Source: a bacterium (GTDB lineage Bacteria > Patescibacteriota > Minisyncoccia > Moranbacterales > UBA2206). From it: 40,180 nt of DNA. The notes beneath the pieces were generated by a model. It was not told where the DNA came from and made no database searches. It worked only from the letters and a program-made list of their open reading frames with translations. The stretch is from contig JAJYGF010000022.1 in the NCBI GenBank assembly GCA_021785125.1, forward strand, positions 1-40,180, written 5' to 3'. The position numbers were made by a program, and so were the translations under genes. Shown one piece after another: positions 14,434 through 22,891 of the stretch (position 1 is its first letter; each line of letters begins with the position of its first letter).

Positions 14434-14471
14434 CTTCTCCTTATCAAGGAGAAGATGTCCGCTTGCGGACA
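14434..14471 (-). promoter_or_regulatory. Two adjacent hairpins in the leader of the YgjP-like gene
   Basis: Arms at 14434-14442 and 14446-14454 pair perfectly (CTTCTCCTT/AAGGAGAAG), and TGTCCGC/GCGGACA at 14456-14471 pair next to it. On the minus strand the AAGGAG of the first hairpin lies just before the ATG at 14427, so the fold would hide the ribosome-binding site. The second hairpin resembles GC-rich palindromes often dispersed in CPR genomes. Confidence 0.5.
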
Positions 14472-14478
14472 GAAGAGA

Positions 14479-15747
14479 TTATTCAACTCCGTTGTTTTTG
14501 ATTATATCGCGATAAGCATAGAAACTTTTCCTCGGCTTTCGTTCCAATGTCTTGTAATCTATTTCGATCAAGCCGAACCGGGGCCAAAACCCGCGCATAT
14601 CCACAAATTCAAAATTATCCAGAAGTGACCAATGGAAGTACCCTCTCACATCAATGCCTTCTAAAATAGCATCATGCAAAATTTGCAAATGCTCTTTCAG
14701 AAATCGTTCACGATCTTTATCCTCACTATCAGCCAAGCCGTTTTCCGTAATATAAATAGGCTTGCCGTTTTTAGCCGCTTTTTTGAGAACGTGATACAAG
14801 CCTTCTGGAAATATTTCCCAACCCAAATCATTGCACCATCCGCTTTTCTGCTTATTTTCAAATAGCCCCCAGAAGCGGCCGCCTAATTTTAGATTCACCC
14901 AGAACGGCTGATAATATTGCACCCCGAAAAAATCAGAAAAATTGCGGAAAGTTTTAAAAAATCTATAATCCGCAAAGTAATCCATAATTTTAGCCGCCAA
15001 AATATTCCAAGGCAGATTGTTGTAGGGCCGGATATGAAACATAAAATGCGAGCAACCCACCTGAAAATCCTCCGAGATTGATTTGGCAAGCCCATACACA
15101 TCCTTCTGGGTTTGCATCAGATTATTGAATGCCGCATCAGCCAGCTTTTTATTTTTTATAGCTGGCGGTTGCTTGCCAAAAAGATACCCGTAAGAAACTT
15201 CTGTTCCGGGCTCGTTGAACGGCATCCAAAATCTTACGAGATCTTTATATTCAGCAAAGACTTTTTCTGCATAACGTAGGAAATATTTCCCAGTTTCATG
15301 ATTTCCCCAAGCGCCCATCTCTCCGATCCAAACTGGACTGGTCCAATGCCAGAGTGTAACAAACGGCTCCATGCCCCTTTCGCGTAGTGCTATCAGAACT
15401 TTTCTATAATGTTCGATCGCCTCTTGATTGAACTTGCCTTCTTCAGGTTCAATACGCGACCATTCCAAAGAAAATCGATGGGCGTTATGGCCGCCTTCTC
15501 TGGCTAGGTCGAAATCTTTTTCAAATAAATTGTAATGATCGGTCGCTCGTCCGGAAATATAGTTCTCAACCGTAAACATTTCCGGAAATTTTTCCTGTTG
15601 CCACTTTTCCCATTTGGCGCTAGCTTCTTTTGCCAGCCTTTTTGCATTATCCTTTTCCCATTGCGTCCAGTCATTCAGAGTATTGCCTTCGACCTGATGA
15701 GCCGAAGTCGCCGATCCCCACAAAAAGCCTTCTGGAAACTTTTTCAT
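14479..15747 (-). CDS. Glycoside hydrolase family 1 (beta-glucosidase-like)
   Basis: The 422-residue protein starts KFPEGFLWGSATSAHQVEG, the standard GH1 N-terminus. The acid/base glutamate is E179 in FNEP and the nucleophile is E335 in ITENG, as in retaining beta-glycosidases. HWSLLDNFEFVDM and RFGLIEIDY near the C-terminus are also typical. It is slightly shorter than many GH1 enzymes (about 440-470). No signal peptide is seen, so it is probably cytoplasmic and acts on small beta-glycosides. It lies about 50 bases upstream of the YgjP-like gene on the same strand. Confidence 0.95.
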   Translation of the reverse strand: MKKFPEGFLWGSATSAHQVEGNTLNDWTQWEKDNAKRLAKEASAKWEKWQQEKFPEMFTVENYISGRATDHYNLFEKDFDLAREGGHNAHRFSLEWSRIEPEEGKFNQEAIEHYRKVLIALRERGMEPFVTLWHWTSPVWIGEMGAWGNHETGKYFLRYAEKVFAEYKDLVRFWMPFNEPGTEVSYGYLFGKQPPAIKNKKLADAAFNNLMQTQKDVYGLAKSISEDFQVGCSHFMFHIRPYNNLPWNILAAKIMDYFADYRFFKTFRNFSDFFGVQYYQPFWVNLKLGGRFWGLFENKQKSGWCNDLGWEIFPEGLYHVLKKAAKNGKPIYITENGLADSEDKDRERFLKEHLQILHDAILEGIDVRGYFHWSLLDNFEFVDMRGFWPRFGLIEIDYKTLERKPRKSFYAYRDIIKNNGVE

Positions 15748-15790
15748 ATATGTTTTTATTATATTTTAATTTTACCCCAAAAAAGCCATT

Positions 15791-15817
15791 AAAAAAAGCG
15801 GCTATCTTAGCCGCTTC
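15791..15817 (-). terminator. Terminator after the rhodanese gene
   Basis: On the minus strand GCGGCTA and TAGCCGC form a hairpin with a short loop, followed by seven T residues. It lies about 45 bases after the rhodanese stop and before the GH1 gene. Confidence 0.8.
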
Positions 15818-15861
15818 CCTTTCAGATTATAAACGTTATAAAAATTATAATCCTTATAAAA

Positions 15862-16209
15862 CTAAAAGTATCCCGCGCAACAGGCCGGGTCTTTCTGAAG
15901 ACAGTCGCAATTGTCCAGATTCAGCTCGTATATGCCATATGCCAAATTGGCCACGTCTTTGCCATGAGCCGCCAGAAGCTGAGCGATGTAGCCTGAGCGA
16001 CTGCCGCTCCTGCAGACCAGGACCACCTTCTTGTTCCAATCTATCTCCCCCAGCCGCATGCCGATCTGGCTGACCGGGATTAGCTTGGAGCCTTTGATCT
16101 TGACCAGATCAAACTCATCTTCCTCGCGCACGTCGATGATTTCCAAATCAGCCGGATTCTCCTCCAGCATCTTCTTCAATTCCTTGCCGTTGATATTTTG
16201 AATCGCCAT
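15862..16209 (-). CDS. Single-domain rhodanese-like protein
   Basis: The 115-residue protein is one rhodanese domain. It has IDVREEDEFDLVKIKGSKLIPVSQI and the active loop CRSGSRSGY (catalytic cysteine near residue 70), which can carry a persulfide. The C-terminus is Cys-rich (CDCLQKDPACC), which is unusual and could bind metal or take part in redox chemistry. No signal peptide is present. Likely roles are sulfur transfer or thiol detoxification. It is followed by a clear terminator and appears to be monocistronic. Confidence 0.93.
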   Translation of the reverse strand: MAIQNINGKELKKMLEENPADLEIIDVREEDEFDLVKIKGSKLIPVSQIGMRLGEIDWNKKVVLVCRSGSRSGYIAQLLAAHGKDVANLAYGIYELNLDNCDCLQKDPACCAGYF

Positions 16210-16310
16210 AATTTATAGGTTTGCCGCGGCAGAAACCGCACGTTTCCCATAGTAACATTTTTATCCGTTGCGGTCAACGATCCGATCAAAAAAGCCATGC
16301 GAGTAGCCTT

Positions 16311-17039
16311 TTACCGTTTATCAATTCGATTGAAATAATAAGCCACGTCATTTTTCCATCTTTGGACATCCGCCGGATCATGACCGGCACAAGATCCTCC
16401 GCATTTCCAGATGAGCATCTGCGCGGGAGTGTTGAAATTTTGGATATCGTTCAAAGCTTGTATTCTGTTTCCGACCACATCGACCGCTTGGGCCGGCGAA
16501 TCGAAACAGCTGTATCCTGACTCGGTCTGATTATATGTCCCGCGGAAGCCCCAATAATTAAAGCAGTCTTTCCCGTCTTTTTTCGGAGAGAATTCCCCCA
16601 GATTGCTTTCATGTTTAGCAATCGCCACAAGATACGCGGCCGTCTTCGGATCTCTGGCGGCAATCTCATTTACCATGCTCGCCATCGGCTTATCGCCTAC
16701 CAGCTTTTCGATGTTCTGCCTGACTATCAATTGGCCCAGGCTATATTTACCGGCTAAAATATCCGTCCTGCCGGCATCGCCCAAATTGCAACGCAACCCG
16801 TCGTCCGCCATAGCCGATTTTTTGGGCGCTATTTTGGGCAATGCGTCGACGGAATTTTTTGCCGCAATAACCGGCATACTTTCTTCAGCCAAAGCGTTCC
16901 AATTGAAATACTGATAAAAAACAAAACAGCCGGCCAATCCGACCAATAGGACCAGATTGGCTATACGATCCTTGGAATCGGCATATTTTTTGACAATCTG
17001 GCCGATTCGCCCTACATTTTTTTTCAATTTGATCTGCAT
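16311..17039 (-). CDS. Membrane-anchored lysozyme-like protein (paralog 1)
   Basis: The frame is open from a TTG at 17060, but that lies in the terminator hairpin of the preceding gene, so I choose the ATG at 17039 (242 residues). After a basic stretch there is one membrane helix (about 30-45) and then an outer domain with AIAKHESNLGEF, CFNYWGFRG, GYSCFDSPAQAVD and WKCGGSC. The glutamate of HESNLG is the likely catalytic acid, as in lysozyme-like or transglycosylase folds. Paired cysteines may form disulfides outside the cell. The neighbour at 17141-18229 has the same domain, so the two are a tandem duplication. A role in cutting peptidoglycan, of its own or of a host wall, is plausible. Confidence 0.8.
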   Translation of the reverse strand: MQIKLKKNVGRIGQIVKKYADSKDRIANLVLLVGLAGCFVFYQYFNWNALAEESMPVIAAKNSVDALPKIAPKKSAMADDGLRCNLGDAGRTDILAGKYSLGQLIVRQNIEKLVGDKPMASMVNEIAARDPKTAAYLVAIAKHESNLGEFSPKKDGKDCFNYWGFRGTYNQTESGYSCFDSPAQAVDVVGNRIQALNDIQNFNTPAQMLIWKCGGSCAGHDPADVQRWKNDVAYYFNRIDKR

Positions 17040-17055
17040 AATTAGCCTTAACAAA

Positions 17056-17084
17056 AGCAAAAACGGGAATTTTCACCCGTTTTG
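17056..17084 (-). terminator. Terminator after paralog 2 of the lysozyme-like proteins
   Basis: On the minus strand AAAACGGG and CCCGTTTT pair around a short AT loop, followed by TTGCTTTTG. It lies between the two lysozyme-like genes and argues for the downstream ATG as start of the next gene. Confidence 0.65.
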
Positions 17085-17140
17085 CAAAGCTTTTATTGAT
17101 TGTATTATAGCATATCGCGCATTTCTTGTCCAGGCCAAAA

Positions 17141-18229
17141 CTAGTTCTTGTTCAATTTGTCGAAATAAATACTGACATCACTCGCCCATTTGGCCACATC
17201 CGCCGGATTGTCCCAACTGCAATCGTAACCGCATTTCCAAACCACCATCTTATCAGGCGTATTAAGTTTCTCGTTAGAAACCAGGAATTTTATTCTCTTA
17301 GCCACGGTATCTACCGCATCCTTGGGACTGTCAAAACATGTATGACCCCCGGTTCCGACCGGATTCTTGCCCCTATAGCCCCAGTAATTGTAGCAATTTT
17401 GGCCTTTGTAGACCGGCACGTGTATGCCCCAATTGCTTTCTTTTTTAGCAATCGCAATTATGAAAGCGGCAACGATCCGGTCCTGCTTGGCAATCTCCGG
17501 CACCATATCCTCGATCGGATAACCTTTGACCATCTGGCTTATTTCACGCTCCAAGCCGCTGTTGACGTTTTTCCCCGAATTACCAAGCAGTTTCGTAATG
17601 AATGCGGTATCGATATTGCCTGCACCGTCATCTTTGGAATTAGCATCTAAAATATTGCTGCCAGAATCAAGATTGCCGTTCTGCTGCGCTTGCACCACTT
17701 GAGCGTCATCTCTTATCTGGGCGGAAACTCCTTGGCCCAAATATCGATATATCATAGTCATGGTCAGCATACCGAAGATGACCGCGCCTACGATAGACAA
17801 ATTCCACATTTTTGTGACCGAAACGCCCTGTACGGAACCGGAAATAAGATCCGTCAGATAATTGCGCAGGCTGGAATAACGGCGGCGGATATTCAAATAT
17901 ATGATGTCCTTATGCCCGATAGAATAGATGCGGGTCTTCTCGAAATTCCTGGAAAGCGCACTATCCATACGATTCGAGACTCTGACGATCTTCTCGCCTT
18001 TTTCCATGCGACGATATTCGTCCGGAGTTATGTATAACTTGGAATCTTCGGTGTAAAAAACGCCCGTACGACCGCGCCTGGAAAGCAGGATCGAGGAATT
18101 TTTGTATTTTCCGACAAAACGGGCCAGAGGAAGATCGAAAAATTTTATTCTTCTGTCTTTTTTTTGCAGGCCGTCCATCCGCAATTTTCCTTTTCTGACG
18201 GAAAGATCGGCCTTTTGTTTTTCACCCAT
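17141..18229 (-). CDS. Membrane-anchored lysozyme-like protein (paralog 2)
   Basis: The 362-residue protein has a long basic N-terminal cytoplasmic part (about 150 residues, with RRGRTGVFYTEDSKLYITPDEYRRMEKGE), one membrane helix near LSIVGAVIFGMLTMTMIY, a Ser/Asp-rich linker and a C-terminal lysozyme-like domain: AIAKKESNWG, CYNYWGYRG, GHTCFDSPKDAVD and WKCGYDC. The domain clearly matches that of the gene at 16311-17039. The likely catalytic glutamate is in KESNWG. The cytoplasmic part is unlike its paralog and could link wall cutting to an inside partner. A promoter-like TTATCA/TATAAT pair lies upstream. Exact enzymatic activity is inferred. Confidence 0.8.
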   Translation of the reverse strand: MGEKQKADLSVRKGKLRMDGLQKKDRRIKFFDLPLARFVGKYKNSSILLSRRGRTGVFYTEDSKLYITPDEYRRMEKGEKIVRVSNRMDSALSRNFEKTRIYSIGHKDIIYLNIRRRYSSLRNYLTDLISGSVQGVSVTKMWNLSIVGAVIFGMLTMTMIYRYLGQGVSAQIRDDAQVVQAQQNGNLDSGSNILDANSKDDGAGNIDTAFITKLLGNSGKNVNSGLEREISQMVKGYPIEDMVPEIAKQDRIVAAFIIAIAKKESNWGIHVPVYKGQNCYNYWGYRGKNPVGTGGHTCFDSPKDAVDTVAKRIKFLVSNEKLNTPDKMVVWKCGYDCSWDNPADVAKWASDVSIYFDKLNKN

Positions 18230-18264
18230 CCAAAAGAAATAAAAAAATTTATTCCGTTGAAACC

Positions 18265-18293
18265 ATTATACACCACTTTTGGAATTTTGATAA
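18265..18293 (-). promoter_or_regulatory. Promoter of the lysozyme-like gene at 17141-18229
   Basis: On the minus strand TTATCA (18288-18293) and TATAAT (18265-18270) are 17 bases apart, about 35 bases before the ATG. The -10 box is perfect and the -35 box matches partly. Confidence 0.5.
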
Positions 18294-18312
18294 TGCTATC
18301 TTTGACAGCTGA

Positions 18313-18714
18313 TTATTTGCCGTCACCCATTCCGGCCGCTTGTTGGAAAAAATTCTCCACGTCCGGCGTTCCGATATAGCACTTACCTTTCGAATAGACA
18401 AATGGCACGCCCACTTGGTCTTGCGATATGCCGCATTCTTGGGCTTTCCGCAACATCAGATTCGCATTGGCTTGATTGTGCCAGACCTCCAACGAATCAA
18501 ACTTGACCTTAGAATTGATATTGTTATCACTTAGAAATTTTTCAACATCATGACAATGGGGACACTCTTGGCCGTAAAAAAATATTATATCCGAAGTTAC
18601 CGGCGTCTGAACATCGCTGTTTTGAGGTGTCTTGCCGCTGTGCGATGCCCAAAACCAAAGGCCGGCGGCCAAGACAAAAATTATCCCGATGATGGTAAAA
18701 ATTATCTTCTTCAT
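18313..18714 (-). CDS. Membrane-anchored thioredoxin-fold protein with CPHC
   Basis: The 133-residue protein has an N-terminal anchor (about residues 3-22) and a thioredoxin/glutaredoxin-like domain with CPHC at residues 51-54, the active site typical of DsbA and of extracytoplasmic oxidoreductases. GVPFVYSKGKCYIG matches the cis-Pro loop and contains a further cysteine. It would work outside the membrane on disulfides. It is encoded between lgt and the lysozyme-like genes, whose outer domains contain paired cysteines, so these could be substrates; that link is inference. Confidence 0.87.
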   Translation of the reverse strand: MKKIIFTIIGIIFVLAAGLWFWASHSGKTPQNSDVQTPVTSDIIFFYGQECPHCHDVEKFLSDNNINSKVKFDSLEVWHNQANANLMLRKAQECGISQDQVGVPFVYSKGKCYIGTPDVENFFQQAAGMGDGK

Positions 18715-18727
18715 ATGCTATTTGACA

Positions 18728-19603
18728 TTAATTATTATTTACAAATTTCCTGCTTCTTAAAGTATATATAAAAATTCCGACAAGGGCCATAGCAAGGCTT
18801 AACAGCTGCCCCATTGTCAATCCGTAAAAGACGAAGTTCAGCTGCGGATCCGGCTGTCGGAAAAATTCCACGCCGAATCTGGCTGCGGCATATCCTATCA
18901 CGTATACGGTTAAATTGAACCCGTCAAATTTTTTCTTATTGCGAATCGTCCAAAGTATCGTAAAAAGGACCAGGCCTTCAAAAAAAGCTTCGAACAGCTG
19001 GGACGGATAACGCGGGTACGGACCCGCGCCGGTCCAAAGCGGAAAGTGCATGCTAAGCGGACTGTCCGCTATCCTACCATAAAGTTCCAGATTCAAAAAA
19101 TTGCCTATCCGGCCAAAAAAATAACCGGCCGGGACGACCGGCACCACAAAATCCGCAAATTTCCAGAAATTCAACTCGTATTTCCTGACAAACAATACCG
19201 ACGCCAGAACAACACCGATCAATCCGCCATGATAACTCATACCATATATGCCAGTCCATCGTCCGGCCGCAAAGTCATACGGCGATATGACAGCCAGCGG
19301 ATTATGAAGATAGTAAGGGAGATTGTAAAACAGGACATAACCCAATCTCCCGCCTATCAGTACTCCCAACACGGCATAAAACATGAAGTCCCAAGCGATA
19401 ATTTGAAATTTGAAATTTGAAATTTGAAATTGATCCGCTTGTCCATCATGTTTTACTCGATATCCAAGAAGCAAATATGCCACACTGAAAGCCATTATGT
19501 ACATCAACGGGTACCAGCCAAGAGAAAAAGATCCGACAGATACGACCGTCGGATTTATATGCAGCGGCATGTTTTGATAAAACTGCGAGAAACTGTCCAT
19601 CAT
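18728..19603 (-). CDS. lgt: Prolipoprotein diacylglyceryl transferase Lgt
   Basis: The 291-residue membrane enzyme adds diacylglycerol to the lipobox cysteine of prolipoproteins. Marker stretches are GGRLGYVLFYN, YHGGLIGVVLA and the signature FFGRIGNFLNLELYGR, followed by RYPSQLFEAFFEG and RFGVEFFRQPD. About seven hydrophobic segments are present. Residues 58-69 (QFQISNFKFQII) are encoded by a 7-bp tandem repeat and look like an insertion in the loop after the first helices. The start overlaps the stop of the AI-2E gene as ATGA, so the two are co-translated. Confidence 0.95.
   Translation of the reverse strand: MMDSFSQFYQNMPLHINPTVVSVGSFSLGWYPLMYIMAFSVAYLLLGYRVKHDGQADQFQISNFKFQIIAWDFMFYAVLGVLIGGRLGYVLFYNLPYYLHNPLAVISPYDFAAGRWTGIYGMSYHGGLIGVVLASVLFVRKYELNFWKFADFVVPVVPAGYFFGRIGNFLNLELYGRIADSPLSMHFPLWTGAGPYPRYPSQLFEAFFEGLVLFTILWTIRNKKKFDGFNLTVYVIGYAAARFGVEFFRQPDPQLNFVFYGLTMGQLLSLAMALVGIFIYTLRSRKFVNNN
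19400..19432. repeat. TTTGAAA tandem repeat inside lgt
   Basis: About four and a half units of the 7-base sequence TTTGAAA run without interruption. The array lies in frame inside lgt and encodes a short Phe/Gln/Asn-rich stretch. Similar AAATTTG or AAATTTTAAA elements occur at 8386-8475 and 9527-9560. Confidence 0.9.
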
Positions 19604-20652
19604 TTGTTAAAATCTTTCAGCTGATGCTTGAATTCCAAATAGTATATTTCCCACAAAGCCACAAACAGCGCCATTATGATCGGTCCGACGATAAATCCGG
19701 AGATTCCGAACAGCGCCAGGCCGCCGAGAGTGGCGAACAAGACCATAAGCGGATGCATCTGAGTGTCTTTGCCGACCAGATGCGGCTTAACTATATTATC
19801 AATCATGCTTATGACCAAGATCCCCACCGCAAAGATAATGATGCCCTGGGCGGTATAACCCAGCAATATCATGACGATTCCAGCCGGTATCCAGACCAAT
19901 CCCGATCCTATCGCCGGTATGACGGATGTCAGCGTCATGAGCACGCCCAGGATGATCGGAGAAGAGACGCCGGTCAGCTTGAACAATATGCTTCCGATAA
20001 TGCCTTGGATTATGGCCACTAAAATCGTCCCTTTGATAGTGGCGCGCGAAATCGAGTTGAATCTTTCAATCAAAGTCTTCTCGTATTCATCCCGTATGGG
20101 GCTAAGCAGCATGATTTTTTTTACGAATTTCTGACCGTCGATAAATATGTAAAACAGCGAAAAGAACATTATAATGGTCACAAACATGAAATACGCGGCG
20201 CCGGAATATGTTTTTTCCAGGATCAGAAGCGCGTTTTGAGAAACGGTTTGGAGAGCCGACAATATGATGTTTCCATTGATGAATTTTTCGACTCCGAACG
20301 TCTTGATAAATGGAACGGAGGCAATGCCGTTCTTGAGGTTGTCAACGAACACGACGGCCGATTCGGATGAGAATCGAGCCAACATGCTCTGAACTTCTTC
20401 AACCACTAAAGATGAGACGAAGATCAGCGGGATCAAGATAATGAGCGCGACCAAAAAACAGGTTAAAAGCGAGCTGATGCTTTTATGGCGAACAACTCTC
20501 AAAATTCCACGATAGATGAAATTGAAAAGATGAGCCAGCACGGCCGCCAAAATAAATGGAATAAGGAATGGCTTGAGTATCAGGCCGGCCAGAACCGTAA
20601 CCGCCACAAGGACGGTGAAGAAAAAATATATATTGTAATTTTTCAACCGCAT
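19600..20652 (-). CDS. AI-2E family (PerM-like) membrane protein
   Basis: The 350-residue protein has the AI-2E/PerM layout: hydrophobic segments at the start (TVLVAVTVLAGLILKPFLIPFILAAVLAHL), a hydrophilic middle, and a C-terminal block including GVLMTLTSVIPAIGSGLVWIPAGIVMILLG and NIVKPHLVGKDTQMHPLMVLFATLGGLALFG, the most conserved part of the family. Family members have been linked to autoinducer or ion transport; the substrate here is unknown. It is co-translated with lgt and lies 35 bases after the copA stop, so it may be read with the copper operon or from its own promoter. Confidence 0.92.
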   Translation of the reverse strand: MRLKNYNIYFFFTVLVAVTVLAGLILKPFLIPFILAAVLAHLFNFIYRGILRVVRHKSISSLLTCFLVALIILIPLIFVSSLVVEEVQSMLARFSSESAVVFVDNLKNGIASVPFIKTFGVEKFINGNIILSALQTVSQNALLILEKTYSGAAYFMFVTIIMFFSLFYIFIDGQKFVKKIMLLSPIRDEYEKTLIERFNSISRATIKGTILVAIIQGIIGSILFKLTGVSSPIILGVLMTLTSVIPAIGSGLVWIPAGIVMILLGYTAQGIIIFAVGILVISMIDNIVKPHLVGKDTQMHPLMVLFATLGGLALFGISGFIVGPIIMALFVALWEIYYLEFKHQLKDFNK

Positions 20653-20687
20653 GACTGCATTATACTACTTTCAGCCGCAAAATAAAA

Positions 20688-22874
20688 TCATCTTCTATGA
20701 CGATATATCCTGAGACTGTTTACCACCACCGAAACCGAACTGAAAGACATGGCGGCGGCGGCGATGGCCGGACTCAAGATGCCGGAAATGGCCAATGGAA
20801 TAGCTACGATATTATAAAAGAACGCCCAGAACAGATTCTGCTTGATCACGCTGAAGGTGCGTTTGGACAATTTGATCGCCTCGACCACTTTTTCCAGATT
20901 GTTCTGCGTCAAGATGATCTGGCCGGCTTCTTTGGCGATGTCCGTCGCGCTGCTCATCGCGATTCCCAAGTCCGCCTGCGCCAAACTCGGTGCGTCATTG
21001 ATGCCATCTCCGACAAACACCACTTTTTCTCCTTGCGCTTGCAGTTTTTTGATTTCCGCTGATTTTTCGTTCGGCAAAACTTCCGCCAGAACCGTATCGA
21101 TTCCCAGCTCCTTAGCCACCGCCTCAGCCGTTTTTTGGTTATCTCCGGAGAGCATAACCACTTTCAGATTTAATTTTTTGAGCTCGCTTATGACTTTTTT
21201 GGATTCAGTTCTGATCTCATCCGCCACGATGATTGTACCGATGACTCCTTGCCCGTGATGTACAACAAAAAGCTTGGTTCCCACTCCATATTCATCAGAG
21301 TCTAGTATTTCTTTAGCCCATTTTATGTCTAAATTATTTCCTTCCAATAGCTTGATGTTTCCTAACATCACGTCTCCATTATGCTCTTCGCATCTGGCCA
21401 TTATGCCCTTGCCTTTTTCTTCTTTGAAGTTCACAAAATTTTTCAATTCTATTCCTTTTTCCACAGCATACTTCGCCACAGCCTTGGACAATGGATGTTC
21501 AGAATTTTTCGCTACCGATCCGGCAATTTTCAATACTTTTTCTTCCGGAAAAGTAAATTCTGGATTCGCAATTATTTTTTGCACTTCCGGCATTCCTTTG
21601 GTCAATGTTCCGGTCTTGTCGAAAACCACCATGGAAATCTTTTTGGCCCGCTCGAAGCTTTCGCCATTTTTGAATAAAATTCCATTTTTGGCTCCTTTGC
21701 CCGTTCCCACCATGATGGCAGTCGGCGTGGCCAGACCCATCGCACATGGACAAGCTATGACCAACACCGCCACCGCATCGATGAGCGCGGCGGAAAAATT
21801 ATCGGCCGCCAGATACCAGCCTAAAAAAGTCAGAAGCGCAATACCGATGACGGCAGGCACAAAAATACCCGAGATCTTATCGGCCAGTTTCTGGATCGGT
21901 GCCTTGGAACCTTGCGCCTCTTCCACCGTCCTGATGATCTGCGCCAGCACGGTCCCCTCGCCAACTTCAGTCACTTTGATTTTCAGAATTCCATCTTCAT
22001 TAAGCGTGGCGCCAAAAACTTTCGCTCCGGTTTTTTTCTCGATCGGCATAGATTCTCCGGTCAGCATGGATTCATCCACATTGGACTGTCCTTCGACCAC
22101 CACGCCGTCCAGCGGAATTTTTTCGCTGGGCTTGACCAATATCACATCCCCGCTTTTGACAGCCGAAATATCTATTTCTCTTTCTTGTCCGCCAATGATG
22201 ACTCTGGCCTTTTTTGCTCCCAGCTCCATCAGTTTTCGCATCGCCTCGCCGGCCTGGCCGGTGCTCTTGGCTTCGAAATATTTGCCGAGCAGGATCAGCG
22301 TAACGATCAAGGCGGCCGATTCGAAATATTCCATACGTCCGACGATCATCGCCCATAGGCTATAAAAATATGCCACCAGAGTTCCCATAGAAACCAAGGT
22401 GTCCATGTTAGCCTGGAAATGCTTGGCCTGCTTCCATGCCATCCGATGGAAACGCCAGCCAAAATAGAACACGACGACCGTCGCCAAAACCAGATTAATC
22501 CAGCCGACGATCGGATTTTCGACATGTACGAACATCTCCAGAAGGAGCGGCAAGCTCAAGATCGCGCTCCCCAGGAACACTTTCCAATCTTTTTGCGCAT
22601 CTTCCGCGCCGTGCTCATGCGCGCCATTGTGCATATGCTCCTCATCGGCATGCGTATCCGGCTCTTCGATGTTGTAGCCGTTATCCACGATGACTTTTTT
22701 GACTTGCTCTTCCGTTAGGATGCTGTCATCATATTCGACGAGCGCTTTTTTGGACGCGAAGTTCACGTTGGCATTCAGGATGCCGGCCGCCTTGGTCAGC
22801 GCCCGCTCGTTGTTCAAAGCGCAAGCCGTACAGGTCATACCGGTAATTTTTAAAATAAGTTTTTTATTGGCCAT
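20688..22874 (-). CDS. copA: Copper-translocating P-type ATPase
   Basis: The 728-residue protein is a P1B-type ATPase that pumps Cu(I) out of the cytoplasm. It has one N-terminal metal-binding domain (GMTCTACA, cysteines 15 and 18), a His-rich linker ([20 protein letters not shown], about residues 77-96), TGES in the actuator domain, the CPC motif in [14 protein letters not shown], the phosphorylation site [16 protein letters not shown] in the nucleotide domain and [18 protein letters not shown]. The CPC triplet fits Cu(I) or Ag(I). It is the last gene of the csoR operon, 17 bases after the fusion-protein gene. The His-rich linker may bind additional metal. Confidence 0.95.
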   Translation of the reverse strand: MANKKLILKITGMTCTACALNNERALTKAAGILNANVNFASKKALVEYDDSILTEEQVKKVIVDNGYNIEEPDTHADEEHMHNGAHEHGAEDAQKDWKVFLGSAILSLPLLLEMFVHVENPIVGWINLVLATVVVFYFGWRFHRMAWKQAKHFQANMDTLVSMGTLVAYFYSLWAMIVGRMEYFESAALIVTLILLGKYFEAKSTGQAGEAMRKLMELGAKKARVIIGGQEREIDISAVKSGDVILVKPSEKIPLDGVVVEGQSNVDESMLTGESMPIEKKTGAKVFGATLNEDGILKIKVTEVGEGTVLAQIIRTVEEAQGSKAPIQKLADKISGIFVPAVIGIALLTFLGWYLAADNFSAALIDAVAVLVIACPCAMGLATPTAIMVGTGKGAKNGILFKNGESFERAKKISMVVFDKTGTLTKGMPEVQKIIANPEFTFPEEKVLKIAGSVAKNSEHPLSKAVAKYAVEKGIELKNFVNFKEEKGKGIMARCEEHNGDVMLGNIKLLEGNNLDIKWAKEILDSDEYGVGTKLFVVHHGQGVIGTIIVADEIRTESKKVISELKKLNLKVVMLSGDNQKTAEAVAKELGIDTVLAEVLPNEKSAEIKKLQAQGEKVVFVGDGINDAPSLAQADLGIAMSSATDIAKEAGQIILTQNNLEKVVEAIKLSKRTFSVIKQNLFWAFFYNIVAIPLAISGILSPAIAAAAMSFSSVSVVVNSLRIYRHRR

Positions 22875-22891
22875 AGTTAATTTATAATTGA

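Noticed and set aside
21274-22365. A 363-codon plus-strand frame antisense to copA
   Set aside because: The minus strand encodes all P-type ATPase motifs over the same region, and the plus-strand product is Ser/Pro-rich with no domain.
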